9,446 nt of DNA from Caldifarciminota bacterium (GTDB taxonomy: Bacteria; Hydrothermota; UBA3072; WFRC01), in the NCBI GenBank assembly GCA_015486685.1, contig WFRC01000065.1:1-9446 (forward strand), read 5' to 3'. The position numbers and the translations under genes are program-made. The stretch's first letter is position 1; each line of letters begins with the position of its first letter. Shown here piece after piece: positions 1 through 7,232 of the stretch. The notes below the pieces were generated by a model. The model made no database searches. It had not been told where the DNA came from and worked only from the letters and a program-made list of their open reading frames with translations.

Positions 1-40
1 GAGTGGGTGAGTAGTTGAGTGGTTATTGGTGATTGGTAAT
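1..40. repeat. Degenerate heptad G/T-rich repeat tract (cut by window edge)
   Basis: The sequence reads as consecutive, imperfect 7-8 base units: GAGTGGG, TGAGTAG, TTGAGTGG, TTATTGG, TGATTGG, TAATTTA. The last bases of several units keep the TTGG/GTGG core. Two further units in tandem, CAGTTGG and CTATTGG, sit at 180-193. The tract begins at base 1, so it may extend to the left. It resembles the short-period heptanucleotide repeat tracts known from intergenic DNA of several bacterial groups, but the copy number here is low and degenerate. No coding or structural role is visible. Confidence 0.45.
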
Positions 41-220
41 TTAAAAGGTAGAGCTAAAACTCGGACGGTGTTGAGCTGTTTGGAGAAAAAATAAAAAAGC
101 AAAGAGTGTTTTTTGAGAAATTGGATTTTATTGAGTATCTGAATTAAAAGAATGATTTGTCAGTTAATTAGTTTACAGGCAGTTGGCTATTGGCGAAAGA
201 AAAAAAGAAATAAAAAAATA

Positions 221-240
221 TTTTCACGATTTTTTCACGA
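221..240 (+). repeat. Tandem direct repeat TTTTCACGA, possible operator
   Basis: Two exact copies of the 9-mer TTTTCACGA occupy 221-229 and 232-240. Their starts are 11 bp apart, about one helical turn, which would place a bound protein on the same DNA face twice. They overlap the proposed -35 element and spacer of the pilX promoter candidate, a position typical of a repressor or class II activator. The site's recognition by any factor is inference; I do not recognise it as a known operator. Confidence 0.35.
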
Positions 241-248
241 ATGATAAT
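221..248 (+). promoter_or_regulatory. Candidate sigma-70 promoter of the pilX-pilY1 operon
   Basis: TTTTCA (221-226, 4 of 6 to TTGACA) and GATAAT (243-248, 5 of 6 to TATAAT) are separated by 16 bp. Just upstream, 195-220 is an almost pure A/T and purine run, in the position of an UP element. The predicted start near 255 would give a leader of about 100 bases before the pilX-like gene. The match is reasonable, but AT-rich DNA produces such matches often. A second TATAAT at 350-355 is a competitor. No sigma-54 type GG-N10-GC element was found. Confidence 0.4.
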
Positions 249-353
249 ATAAAGTGTAACCATGAGAAAAAGTTATGTTAATGGTTGTTTTTTCTGAAAT
301 GAGAAGTGTAAATTCGTTAGAAAGTTTTAATTAAGATTTAGGATTAGTGTATA

Positions 354-788
354 ATGGTAAGAGCAAAAGTATCTGATATGTTTAAAAATAATTCTGAAGA
401 TGGTTCAATTTTGCTAATTGTTTTGGTTTTAATGTCTATTTTGTTGGCACTAAGCCTATCTGTTTTAGGTATGATAACATTTAATATTAAAAACTCTACA
501 AATCAAAGACAATCTTTTTTGGCATTCCAAAATGCTGACGGCGGCATATATGCTGTTTCGGGATGGATGTATTATTACAAGAGAGGAGATGTCCCTATTG
601 AGGTGTCAAAATCAAAGAATTATATTGTTACGACGGATGTGTTAAAAAATACAGTTAGTATTCCGGCAGGGTATTCTTCTTCTTGGATAGGCTTTGATGC
701 AAAACTTGATTCTGTGTCAGGCTCAACCGAAATAGAGGCAATAGTTTTTGTTCCTGTTGCACCGTCTGGTTACGGTAATGGGGGTTAG
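354..788 (+). CDS. PilX-like minor pilin, first gene of the operon
   Basis: A 144-residue protein with the layout of the PilX N-terminal family. A short basic leader ends at E15-D16-G17, followed by a hydrophobic helix from about S18 to F43 and then the family-typical AFQNADGGIYA segment around A57-A67, where many PilX proteins have A-x-x-A-E-A-G. The likely prepilin-peptidase site is G17/S18, without the canonical F at +1, as is common in PilX. The C-terminal globular part is short and ends in a Gly-rich tail; many PilX proteins are nearer 170-200 residues. The role by family is membership of the minor-pilin priming complex and partnership with PilY1, encoded 4 bp downstream. Start choice is uncertain. 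ATG 354 has AGGA at 340-343, 10 bases upstream. ATG 378 would give a 9-residue leader but lacks a clear ribosome site, although a TATAAT at 350-355 would suit it. Confidence 0.75.
   Translation: MVRAKVSDMFKNNSEDGSILLIVLVLMSILLALSLSVLGMITFNIKNSTNQRQSFLAFQNADGGIYAVSGWMYYYKRGDVPIEVSKSKNYIVTTDVLKNTVSIPAGYSSSWIGFDAKLDSVSGSTEIEAIVFVPVAPSGYGNGG
780..784 (+). promoter_or_regulatory. Ribosome binding site fixing the pilY1 start at 793
   Basis: GGGGG lies 8 bases before ATG 793, overlapping the last codons of the pilX-like gene. The in-frame TTG at 748 would add 15 non-hydrophobic residues ahead of a perfect signal peptide, so 793 is the better start. Confidence 0.55.
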
Positions 789-792
789 AATA

Positions 793-3700
793 ATGAAAAA
801 AAATATTTTTGTAGTATTTTTGGTCTTGCTATGTATGTTTTTTTCAATTAATGCTTTTGCTTCTCATACTATTAAACTTAAAATAACAAATAACAACAGC
901 GATAATAATTGCCAAGACAAGTGGTGCCAGGTCTATGTTGAAATACCGGCCAGACTATACATGGAAGAAGGGTGGTTAAGGGAGGATTTAAGGAATTTAA
1001 AATTTATTGATGAAAAGTACAAATATTCCACATTTAAGAACATAGATAACGGTATAGGAAATTATGATATATGCACTCCTAATTCCGATGAAGAGAATGC
1101 TCTTACTTGGTGGGTAGATGCTACGAAGAATGGCGAGTTTAAAATAAATCGCTTACCGGTGTGGCTTTTAGTGTATGATTTGAAGCCTGGGGAGACTAGA
1201 ACTATTAATATGGTTATAGATGATAAAAATAAAGAATATCACGCTAATCCAAGAGCATTGGTTGATTTTAGAGGAAATAATGATTGGAATCCAGATGGAG
1301 ATTGCGAGGATCAAGGAGAAGATAACCGTAAATATCCTGCCAGGTTTGGAACTGAAGGTTGGGAAACCATAGGAAAAAGTGTTTTTTATTTTTTCGCCCA
1401 CGGTTTATGGGGTGATTTTATCGGCTGGCAGAATTCTAATAAAGCCTCGTGGAATGGATATGCAGTGCCTCAGTACGGAATTGACGATAATGGTTCTGGA
1501 AGTTTTGGAAATGCCGGTTTTTGTAACTGGTGGACTTGGCATGCCCATTGCGTACCAAATCTAAGGGTCATGATGGATTACAGGTATAAGGTGGATAAAT
1601 ATTGCCAGTTGGGTACAGGCTGGGATAAGAACAATGGGACAAACTGGGGAGCTGCCGTGGAGACTCCCTTTACTTTAAGTTTTACCCTTTACTATAAATC
1701 CACCGATGTCATCAAAACATGGAATAGCAATTATGCTAATAAATACGGTGATAGTCAAACAGGAGGTATTCTTTACGTTTATTTTCTCACTCAACTTTCA
1801 GGAAAAGCTAACTACTGGTCAGGTGGATGTAGTAAAGACTGGCATGACGAAGAAAGTTGGAGGTGCAGTCCTAATGCTATGGATATAAATTCTTTTCCAG
1901 GTTATCGATTGAAAATTGTAAAGCCAATAGGTTGGAATGATTATACTGATGATAAACACTACCATCGTTACTTTTTAAAAATTTATTTAGATTATCAGAT
2001 CTCTAAAAAAGGAGGATGGACTCAATTAGCAGAGTTTGATTATCCATTGAAAGAGTCTGATGTTTCTGGCAAAAAGGGTTGGTTCTTATATGATGCTACT
2101 AAACATCGTTGGGATATAAAAGTAGGTCCTGATAAAATTTACGTCTATGTAAATGGAGAAGAGATTGGGAAGGTTGATAGGCAGGAAAGTTGGCAACAGG
2201 GCTTTTTTGGATTTGATAGAAAATACTGGGTAACGGCTGATTGGAATGACATAAATGAAATTATGGTTAGGGCGTTCTTTAAAGAGGAACCAAAATTTAA
2301 GGTTTATGGAAATACAGATGCTGTTGTTTACAATGAGAACAAAGGAAAGTGGGTAGGAAAAAATCTTATTGAACTGGTTCCTGAGGTTCAGCAGTTAGAA
2401 AAACAACCACCAATAGGGGGAAATACGCTTGATGACTACATCTATAGAGTTCTTAATCTTCCCGAAAGTAATCAAGTAGCTCAGTTTAAAATAGGATTGA
2501 GGAATCGCGGAGATGAGAATGACAATTTTACTCTTTCGCTTGAGAAAAAAGTTTATCCTCCTGGAACTAAATGGGTAATTTACTGGTGTGATGGAAGCGG
2601 TAAAAATTGCACATTCAATACTCCTGCTACTTTTAATGTTCCTGCTCATGGGGAATTGATAAAAGTGTTGAAATTTTTTCCTTCACCACAGGCATTGTTT
2701 GAAGGGGGAGATATCAATTTTAATTTAAAGTTTACTTCTCAAAAAGATTTAACGGAAGACAATCTAAAACTTAGAGCCAGGATTAATACTAATCTGGGAT
2801 GTTGGTGGGAAAAGAAACTTCCTATTACTATTACATGGAATAAGATTCCTGGATATGAGGTTCTAAAGGATTACCAGGTGCGGATTAATCTTTCTAATTT
2901 AGATTTTTCAGAAGCTTTAGATTCTGGAAGTGACATAGTTGTTACGGATCAAAATGGTAATAAGATTCCTTTTTACTTGAAAAAATTTGATAAGGATAAT
3001 GGAAAGATAGATTTATGGGTTAAAGTTCCAGAAATTCTGAATGGTAATACTACAAAGATTTATATTTGGTGGGGTAATAAAAATTTTGCGGTTTCTCTTT
3101 CGAATCCGAAAGATACTTTTGACCTTTGGGAAACGTGGGATTTGTATCCTGTGAGAGAAAATTTTAAAAATAATAATATAGGATGTCCAGATGACTCTCC
3201 AGACTGCGATTCAGGGGATTTTTACTGCCCTCCTTCAGAAGAATGCCCATATAACATTTGGAAGAATGTTACAGCTTCCGGACAGAATTACAACTGGTGG
3301 TTCGTAGCCAATAAGTTAGAGAAAGTTTCTAAGGCAGGTTATAATCGAGCAAAGCATAATCTTGATTCTATTGCTCTGTTATCGGATATTTTCCAGCTTA
3401 CCCCACCAAATGGAGAAAGTTATCCTTATGCAGATCAATGGCCGTGTAAAGCTCCTAGTTTAGTTCCTGGTAAATCGGGTTGGCATTCTTGTGAGTGGGG
3501 ACCCATACTTAGAGGCGGCAGTCGTGGATGGACTCATTACGAGGTTATGTACAAACTGAAATTCCTTGATTCTCAGTATCTGGGAAGCAATTTTCCAAAT
3601 CCTGTCTATAATCCAGTGTTCTTTACCGATTTTGGGAATGGCTTAGGGCTTGAAATATTTAAGGAATCCACTGGAGACCAGAAGTTTATTTTGCGTCCTA

Positions 3701-6189
3701 TGTCTGCCGGAATTGATTGGGTGTGGCAAAAACAATCTAAATTTAACACAAATTTACAGACTGATAAATGGTATGTTATAAAGTCCAGGGTGTTTAAAAA
3801 AAACGATGGAAATCTAAACACTTCCTTTTTAATTACAGATAAAATAAATAGCGATACTGACGATGATTCAAATTTTGAGAAGATTGGAGATTTAGAAACA
3901 CCCCTTATGTTTTCACCCCCATATGGAGCTATTGGATTTTCAGGTTGGGATGGTGGATGGGCAATAGATAACATTCGTGTACGAAAATTTGTAAAAGGTG
4001 CTAACGGTAAAGAACCAATCTGTTCACCTGGTTCAACCGAAACACTATCTCCTCGTGAGAAATTTTCATTATCTCAGCCGCAAATCACTCCCCCCTTCTT
4101 TAGCGGAAGGGAAGCTTATCTTGTATCTGAGACCACACCCTTTAGTTGGCTTGGCGATATAAAAGCTTACGATGCTGAATGTTATATAGGTGATAATTGT
4201 AATGATGATGAAAATCCAAACGAATTGGGTACAATCAGTATGTTTGGGGAGATTGACGACAATGCGTCGGAAGCAAAGGGTTTGGGTTATTTTTTAATGA
4301 AGCAACTTCCAAAGAACAGAACAATATATACATTAGATGATAATGCCACAAATAATCAGAGCAATGGCTTTGATTATTTTAATTTGAGTGACTGTAAAAA
4401 TCTGGAAAATGTTATAGGGAGTACCGGCACTTGTAATGCTAATGATAATTTATCGGACGAGACGGAAAAAATTATAGAATTTGTCAGAGGAAAATTTATC
4501 AAGGAATTTCCTAAATCCAAGTCAAGGGATATGGATGAAAAATATGGCAACGATAACGGAATTCCTGATGATAATGAGCAGTGGAAATTGGGAGATATAA
4601 TTCATTCCAATCCTATAATTATAGGCTTGCCTAATATGCACTGGGCAGATGATAGCTATCAGCAATGGGTTAATGATATGAGAGAAAAGGCAAGGCCTTT
4701 AATGCTTTACACTCTTTCTAATGATGGAATGCTGCACGCGTTTAAAATAGCCTATTATGATAAAGATGCAAATCCACCGCGTTATGAAGTTGTTGACAAC
4801 CCTGTTGAGAGTTGGGCTTTTGTACCAAATGGAGTTTTGCATAAATTGAAAGAGATTAGCGAGGGAACTGGTCATCAATACACAAATGACGGATTGCTGA
4901 GAAGCATAGATATATATGATAGTTCAAAAAATAAATGGATGACTGTTTTATTCGGACTTCTGGGCAGAGGAGGCGAAGGACTATTTGCTATTGATATAAC
5001 TGACCCTAATAACCCAAAACTTTTGTGGGATATAAATAGATATAAAAACCCTGGAGCTTTTTCAAAAATAGGAACTACTATTTCATCCCCTGCTATGGGA
5101 AAAATAAATATAAGCGGTAGTGTAAGATGGGTAGCTTTTTTAGGTAGTGGTTTTGATTTTGATTTTTTGAAGAACCTTACAACCAAGCATGCTTATCTAA
5201 CGATTGTAGATTTATTGAACGGTCAAATTTTAAAACAGATTAAAGTTAGTGACAAAATCAGTGATGTGCTGACAAACATAGCTCCTCTTAGAAGTGCAGA
5301 TGGTTATTTAAGAAAGATTTATTTTGGCGATTATTACGGTGCTTTGTGGAGGATAAATATTACAAATAGCAGTGATAATAACACGGCCCACTTTAATCAA
5401 CTTTTACAGTCCTCGGAGTCTGTGTTGAACAGCGAAGATATGCTATTTAAGCCGGCAGATTATGATTCCACACAATTTCCAAATACGGTAGAAAGACCAA
5501 TCACAGCCCAACCAATTCCTGCTTGGGATGGGTCTAATTGGTGGGTTTATTTTGGTACAGGAGATTACTCAGACCTTAATTATGACTATTCATCAGATGG
5601 TGATTCTATATATCCATATCAAAGATTTTATGGGTTAAAAGATAAAGATGAAGATAATGTTACTTATGAAGATTCAAGCCTTTATAATATGACCGATCCT
5701 GATTCTATAAACTCTTCTGATAGCAGTTGGTTTATAGAATTGGGCCATAATAACAAATATGATGTTGAAAAGACACTAAATGATAACGGGAGTCTAATAT
5801 CTTCTCAAAATAAAAATAGCAATGAGAGGGTGTTACAAAAAGCAGAGGTGTATAACGGAATAGTGTTTTTCACGACTTTTCAACCAAACGATTCCCCTTG
5901 CGGAGGCGGTATATCAAGGTTTTACTCGGTTAATTATAAGACAGGAGGTCTTGTACAGCAGCTATTTGGGTTTAGTAACGGAAATCAAACTGAATATAAA
6001 ACCGCAAGGAGTGTTCAATTGTCGGGTAATGAAGTTCCAAGCAAGCCTATGATATATAAAGGTGAGGGAAGCGCAAAGGCTATTGCTGCAGGAGTGGTGA
6101 ATAAAGGAGGACAACTTGAGAAAATTAAGTTGAATCCATCTAAATTTTTAGAAAAGATTGATATTCGTCTGTGGAGAGTAGTTAAATGA
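793..6189 (+). CDS. PilY1/PilC-family type IV pilus tip adhesin, giant, with DUF2341 and lectin-like modules
   Basis: A 1798-residue exported protein. Residues 1-23 are a Sec signal peptide (MKKN, hydrophobic core, AFA/S cleavage). The rest reads: about 24-145 DUF2341-like; about 185-495 concanavalin A/LamG-like (strand pair around W440-G459); about 515-665 Ig-like (FKIGLRNRGD at 565-574); about 669-785 DUF2341 (QV at 695-696, W742, G751); about 785-1067 concanavalin A-like, ending in GWAIDNIRVR; about 1090-1798 PilC/PilY1 beta-propeller. Propeller hallmarks are FSWLGDIKAY (1117-1126), GDIIHSNP (1267-1274), NDGMLHAF (1310-1317), WAFVPNG (1341-1347), FGDYYGALW (1511-1519) and YFGTGDY (1586-1592). 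By family it sits at the pilus tip, mediates adhesion and modulates extension and retraction. It is longer than Pseudomonas PilY1 (about 1160 residues), and I see no MIDAS (DxSxS) motif of a von Willebrand A domain. It is rich in Trp and Cys, suggesting a disulfide-stabilised binding head. The propeller calcium loop is degenerate. The stop overlaps the next gene (ATGA). PilY1 assignment is firm; the N-terminal domain limits are by eye. Confidence 0.95.
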   Translation: MKKNIFVVFLVLLCMFFSINAFASHTIKLKITNNNSDNNCQDKWCQVYVEIPARLYMEEGWLREDLRNLKFIDEKYKYSTFKNIDNGIGNYDICTPNSDEENALTWWVDATKNGEFKINRLPVWLLVYDLKPGETRTINMVIDDKNKEYHANPRALVDFRGNNDWNPDGDCEDQGEDNRKYPARFGTEGWETIGKSVFYFFAHGLWGDFIGWQNSNKASWNGYAVPQYGIDDNGSGSFGNAGFCNWWTWHAHCVPNLRVMMDYRYKVDKYCQLGTGWDKNNGTNWGAAVETPFTLSFTLYYKSTDVIKTWNSNYANKYGDSQTGGILYVYFLTQLSGKANYWSGGCSKDWHDEESWRCSPNAMDINSFPGYRLKIVKPIGWNDYTDDKHYHRYFLKIYLDYQISKKGGWTQLAEFDYPLKESDVSGKKGWFLYDATKHRWDIKVGPDKIYVYVNGEEIGKVDRQESWQQGFFGFDRKYWVTADWNDINEIMVRAFFKEEPKFKVYGNTDAVVYNENKGKWVGKNLIELVPEVQQLEKQPPIGGNTLDDYIYRVLNLPESNQVAQFKIGLRNRGDENDNFTLSLEKKVYPPGTKWVIYWCDGSGKNCTFNTPATFNVPAHGELIKVLKFFPSPQALFEGGDINFNLKFTSQKDLTEDNLKLRARINTNLGCWWEKKLPITITWNKIPGYEVLKDYQVRINLSNLDFSEALDSGSDIVVTDQNGNKIPFYLKKFDKDNGKIDLWVKVPEILNGNTTKIYIWWGNKNFAVSLSNPKDTFDLWETWDLYPVRENFKNNNIGCPDDSPDCDSGDFYCPPSEECPYNIWKNVTASGQNYNWWFVANKLEKVSKAGYNRAKHNLDSIALLSDIFQLTPPNGESYPYADQWPCKAPSLVPGKSGWHSCEWGPILRGGSRGWTHYEVMYKLKFLDSQYLGSNFPNPVYNPVFFTDFGNGLGLEIFKESTGDQKFILRPMSAGIDWVWQKQSKFNTNLQTDKWYVIKSRVFKKNDGNLNTSFLITDKINSDTDDDSNFEKIGDLETPLMFSPPYGAIGFSGWDGGWAIDNIRVRKFVKGANGKEPICSPGSTETLSPREKFSLSQPQITPPFFSGREAYLVSETTPFSWLGDIKAYDAECYIGDNCNDDENPNELGTISMFGEIDDNASEAKGLGYFLMKQLPKNRTIYTLDDNATNNQSNGFDYFNLSDCKNLENVIGSTGTCNANDNLSDETEKIIEFVRGKFIKEFPKSKSRDMDEKYGNDNGIPDDNEQWKLGDIIHSNPIIIGLPNMHWADDSYQQWVNDMREKARPLMLYTLSNDGMLHAFKIAYYDKDANPPRYEVVDNPVESWAFVPNGVLHKLKEISEGTGHQYTNDGLLRSIDIYDSSKNKWMTVLFGLLGRGGEGLFAIDITDPNNPKLLWDINRYKNPGAFSKIGTTISSPAMGKINISGSVRWVAFLGSGFDFDFLKNLTTKHAYLTIVDLLNGQILKQIKVSDKISDVLTNIAPLRSADGYLRKIYFGDYYGALWRINITNSSDNNTAHFNQLLQSSESVLNSEDMLFKPADYDSTQFPNTVERPITAQPIPAWDGSNWWVYFGTGDYSDLNYDYSSDGDSIYPYQRFYGLKDKDEDNVTYEDSSLYNMTDPDSINSSDSSWFIELGHNNKYDVEKTLNDNGSLISSQNKNSNERVLQKAEVYNGIVFFTTFQPNDSPCGGGISRFYSVNYKTGGLVQQLFGFSNGNQTEYKTARSVQLSGNEVPSKPMIYKGEGSAKAIAAGVVNKGGQLEKIKLNPSKFLEKIDIRLWRVVK

Positions 6190-6734
6190 AAAACGGGTTT
6201 ACGCTTTTGGAATTAGTAGTGGTATTAGCTATTATGGCTATTCTTACAGCTATAGCTATTCCTCCTTTTTCTAGATGGGTGGCTCGCAACAAAGTAAAAA
6301 ATTTTGCCTATGATTTGTCAAAGAATATAAACTATGCGAGAAACCTGTCAAAAAAGGATGGAAAAAGATTGATAGTGGTAACAGTGAAGGCAAATCTACA
6401 ACCTCAAAGTTGGACTGGCAACTCCTCAATAGACCCGGTCTATTATTTTATTTATGAGGACAACAATAACAATATGATTTATGATAAAGGTATCGATAGG
6501 ATAATTGCATATAGCACAAATACGAATGGCATCTATATATCAAGGGATAGTGTTAACAAAGTGTGTATGAATAGTGCTGGAAGATGTATTGTGTTTTTTC
6601 CAGTAGGTTTGCCTCTTATAGGTGCTTCTTCTTTTTCTACTATAGCGATTAATAGTAAAGGTTATAACGGCATTGAATATGACGTTAATTTGATGGGTAT
6701 TACGGGTGTGAGCGAGGTAAAATTGATAAAATGA
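6186..6734 (+). CDS. GspH/FimT-type minor pseudopilin (FimU-like)
   Basis: A 182-residue type III prepilin-like protein. The leader MKNG is cleaved before F5 (G4/F5). The mature protein has E at +5 (E9) and the usual Pro at +22 (P26), within a hydrophobic helix running to about position 28. The globular part has the GspH/FimT pattern: an N-terminal amphipathic helix (residues 35-57, with ARNLSKKDGK), then strands. An acidic insert, EDNNNN then D100 and D104, resembles the D-rich loop common in this family. C127 and C134 probably form a small disulfide loop. It should be a minor pilin in the priming complex, filling the FimU slot next to PilV. ATG overlaps the pilY1 stop as ATGA, and GGAG at 6173-6176 gives a 9-base spacing, so translation is probably coupled. 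FimU versus FimT cannot be separated by eye. Confidence 0.85.
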   Translation: MKNGFTLLELVVVLAIMAILTAIAIPPFSRWVARNKVKNFAYDLSKNINYARNLSKKDGKRLIVVTVKANLQPQSWTGNSSIDPVYYFIYEDNNNNMIYDKGIDRIIAYSTNTNGIYISRDSVNKVCMNSAGRCIVFFPVGLPLIGASSFSTIAINSKGYNGIEYDVNLMGITGVSEVKLIK

Positions 6735-7231
6735 TTAAAAATAATAGAAGCGGTTTTACTCTTATAGAGGTTTTGGTAGCTACCTTTATACTCTTAGTGG
6801 GTCTTTTGGGAATGAACTCTATGCTGATAACAAGTATTAAATTTAACGAAGCAAATCAAATGAGAATTTCAGGGCAAAAACTTTTAAAAGGCAGTGTTTC
6901 AAAGTTAAGAAGCATTAATATTTCAGAATTTAATAAATCTAATTTGCAATCAAAATTTAGTTTCTCTGTCAATATTCCATCTAATTATCCTACGGGCGGT
7001 GCAATTAATGCGTCTTGTCCAACAGATTATGATTATAGGCTTTATAAAGGGTATTCTATAGAAAAAAATGTGAATGGTGTAAATTTATATTATAAATATA
7101 CCGTAAAGCTTTGTGTTGATGATAATTATTTACCTCCATATTTAAAGAGAGCTATAATAACTATATATTGGAGATATGGAAAACAACTTCATCAAATAGG
7201 AAGTGAAATATTTATTACCCCTGGAGAATGA
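6731..7231 (+). CDS. PilV-type minor pilin
   Basis: A 166-residue prepilin. The basic leader MIKNNRSG is cleaved at G8/F9, giving the canonical FTLIEVLVATFILLVGLLGM helix with E at +5 (E13). The VLVATFILLVGLLG core is characteristic of PilV. C96 and C128 can pair. The C-terminal part holds the A-I-I-T-I-Y-W (141-147) strand followed by a Gly-Lys turn and a final strand, as in PilV proteins. By family it joins FimU, PilW and PilX in the minor-pilin complex below PilY1. Its ATG overlaps the preceding stop as ATGA. The nearest GAGG (6714-6717) is 13 bases upstream, rather far, so coupling to the upstream gene is the likely route of initiation. No truncation or frameshift is seen. Confidence 0.85.
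   Translation: MIKNNRSGFTLIEVLVATFILLVGLLGMNSMLITSIKFNEANQMRISGQKLLKGSVSKLRSINISEFNKSNLQSKFSFSVNIPSNYPTGGAINASCPTDYDYRLYKGYSIEKNVNGVNLYYKYTVKLCVDDNYLPPYLKRAIITIYWRYGKQLHQIGSEIFITPGE
7223..7226 (+). promoter_or_regulatory. Ribosome binding site fixing the pilW start at 7233
   Basis: GGAG is 6 bases before ATG 7233 and lies inside the last codons of pilV. The GTG at 7203 would put ten extra residues before the prepilin leader and has no comparable site, so 7233 is preferred. Confidence 0.55.
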
Positions 7232-7232
7232 T

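Larger units (their letters stand above)
1..353. other. Non-coding leader region upstream of the pilus operon
   Basis: I see no convincing gene in this stretch; stops are frequent in all + frames and any open stretch is very short. It holds, in order, a G/T-rich heptad-like repeat tract (about 1-40, echoed at 180-193), a purine-rich A-tract (about 195-220), a pair of TTTTCACGA direct repeats (221-229, 232-240), a promoter-like GATAAT (243-248) and an AT-rich leader up to the pilX-like start at 354. No hairpin followed by a T-run that would terminate an upstream gene was found. The gene to the left lies outside the window, so its orientation is unknown. Confidence 0.6.

Noticed and set aside
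29..93. Very short reading frame from GTG 29
   Set aside because: About 21 codons, no ribosome site, and it starts within the repeat tract.
180..200. Sigma-54 promoter suggested by TTGGCTATTGGC, since pilin genes are often RpoN-dependent
   Set aside because: The GG and GC dinucleotides are not at the required 10-base spacing.
1..353. CRISPR array suggested by repeated G/T units
   Set aside because: Units are 7-8 bases without unique spacers between conserved repeats, and no cas gene is present.
748..792. Upstream TTG start for pilY1, overlapping the pilX-like gene
   Set aside because: It would place 15 residues including His and Arg ahead of an otherwise perfect signal peptide at 793, which also has its own ribosome site.
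826..840. C14 of PilY1 as a lipoprotein cysteine
   Set aside because: Cys 14 lies in the middle of the hydrophobic core and is followed by Met-Phe-Phe. A normal A-F-A signal peptidase I site follows at 21-23.
2506..2514. RGD tripeptide at residues 572-574 of PilY1, reminiscent of the integrin-binding RGD of Pseudomonas PilY1
   Set aside because: It lies in the Ig-like domain, where N-x-G-D is a common turn (here N571-R-G-D), not in the propeller position, so it is probably a structural coincidence.
1168..5186. Open frames on the minus strand and in alternate + frames inside pilY1
   Set aside because: They are shadows of the long gene, with no ribosome sites and no recognisable domains.
7203..7232. 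GTG start for pilW overlapping pilV by 29 bases
   Set aside because: ATG 7233 gives a standard six-residue prepilin leader with GGAG six bases upstream.
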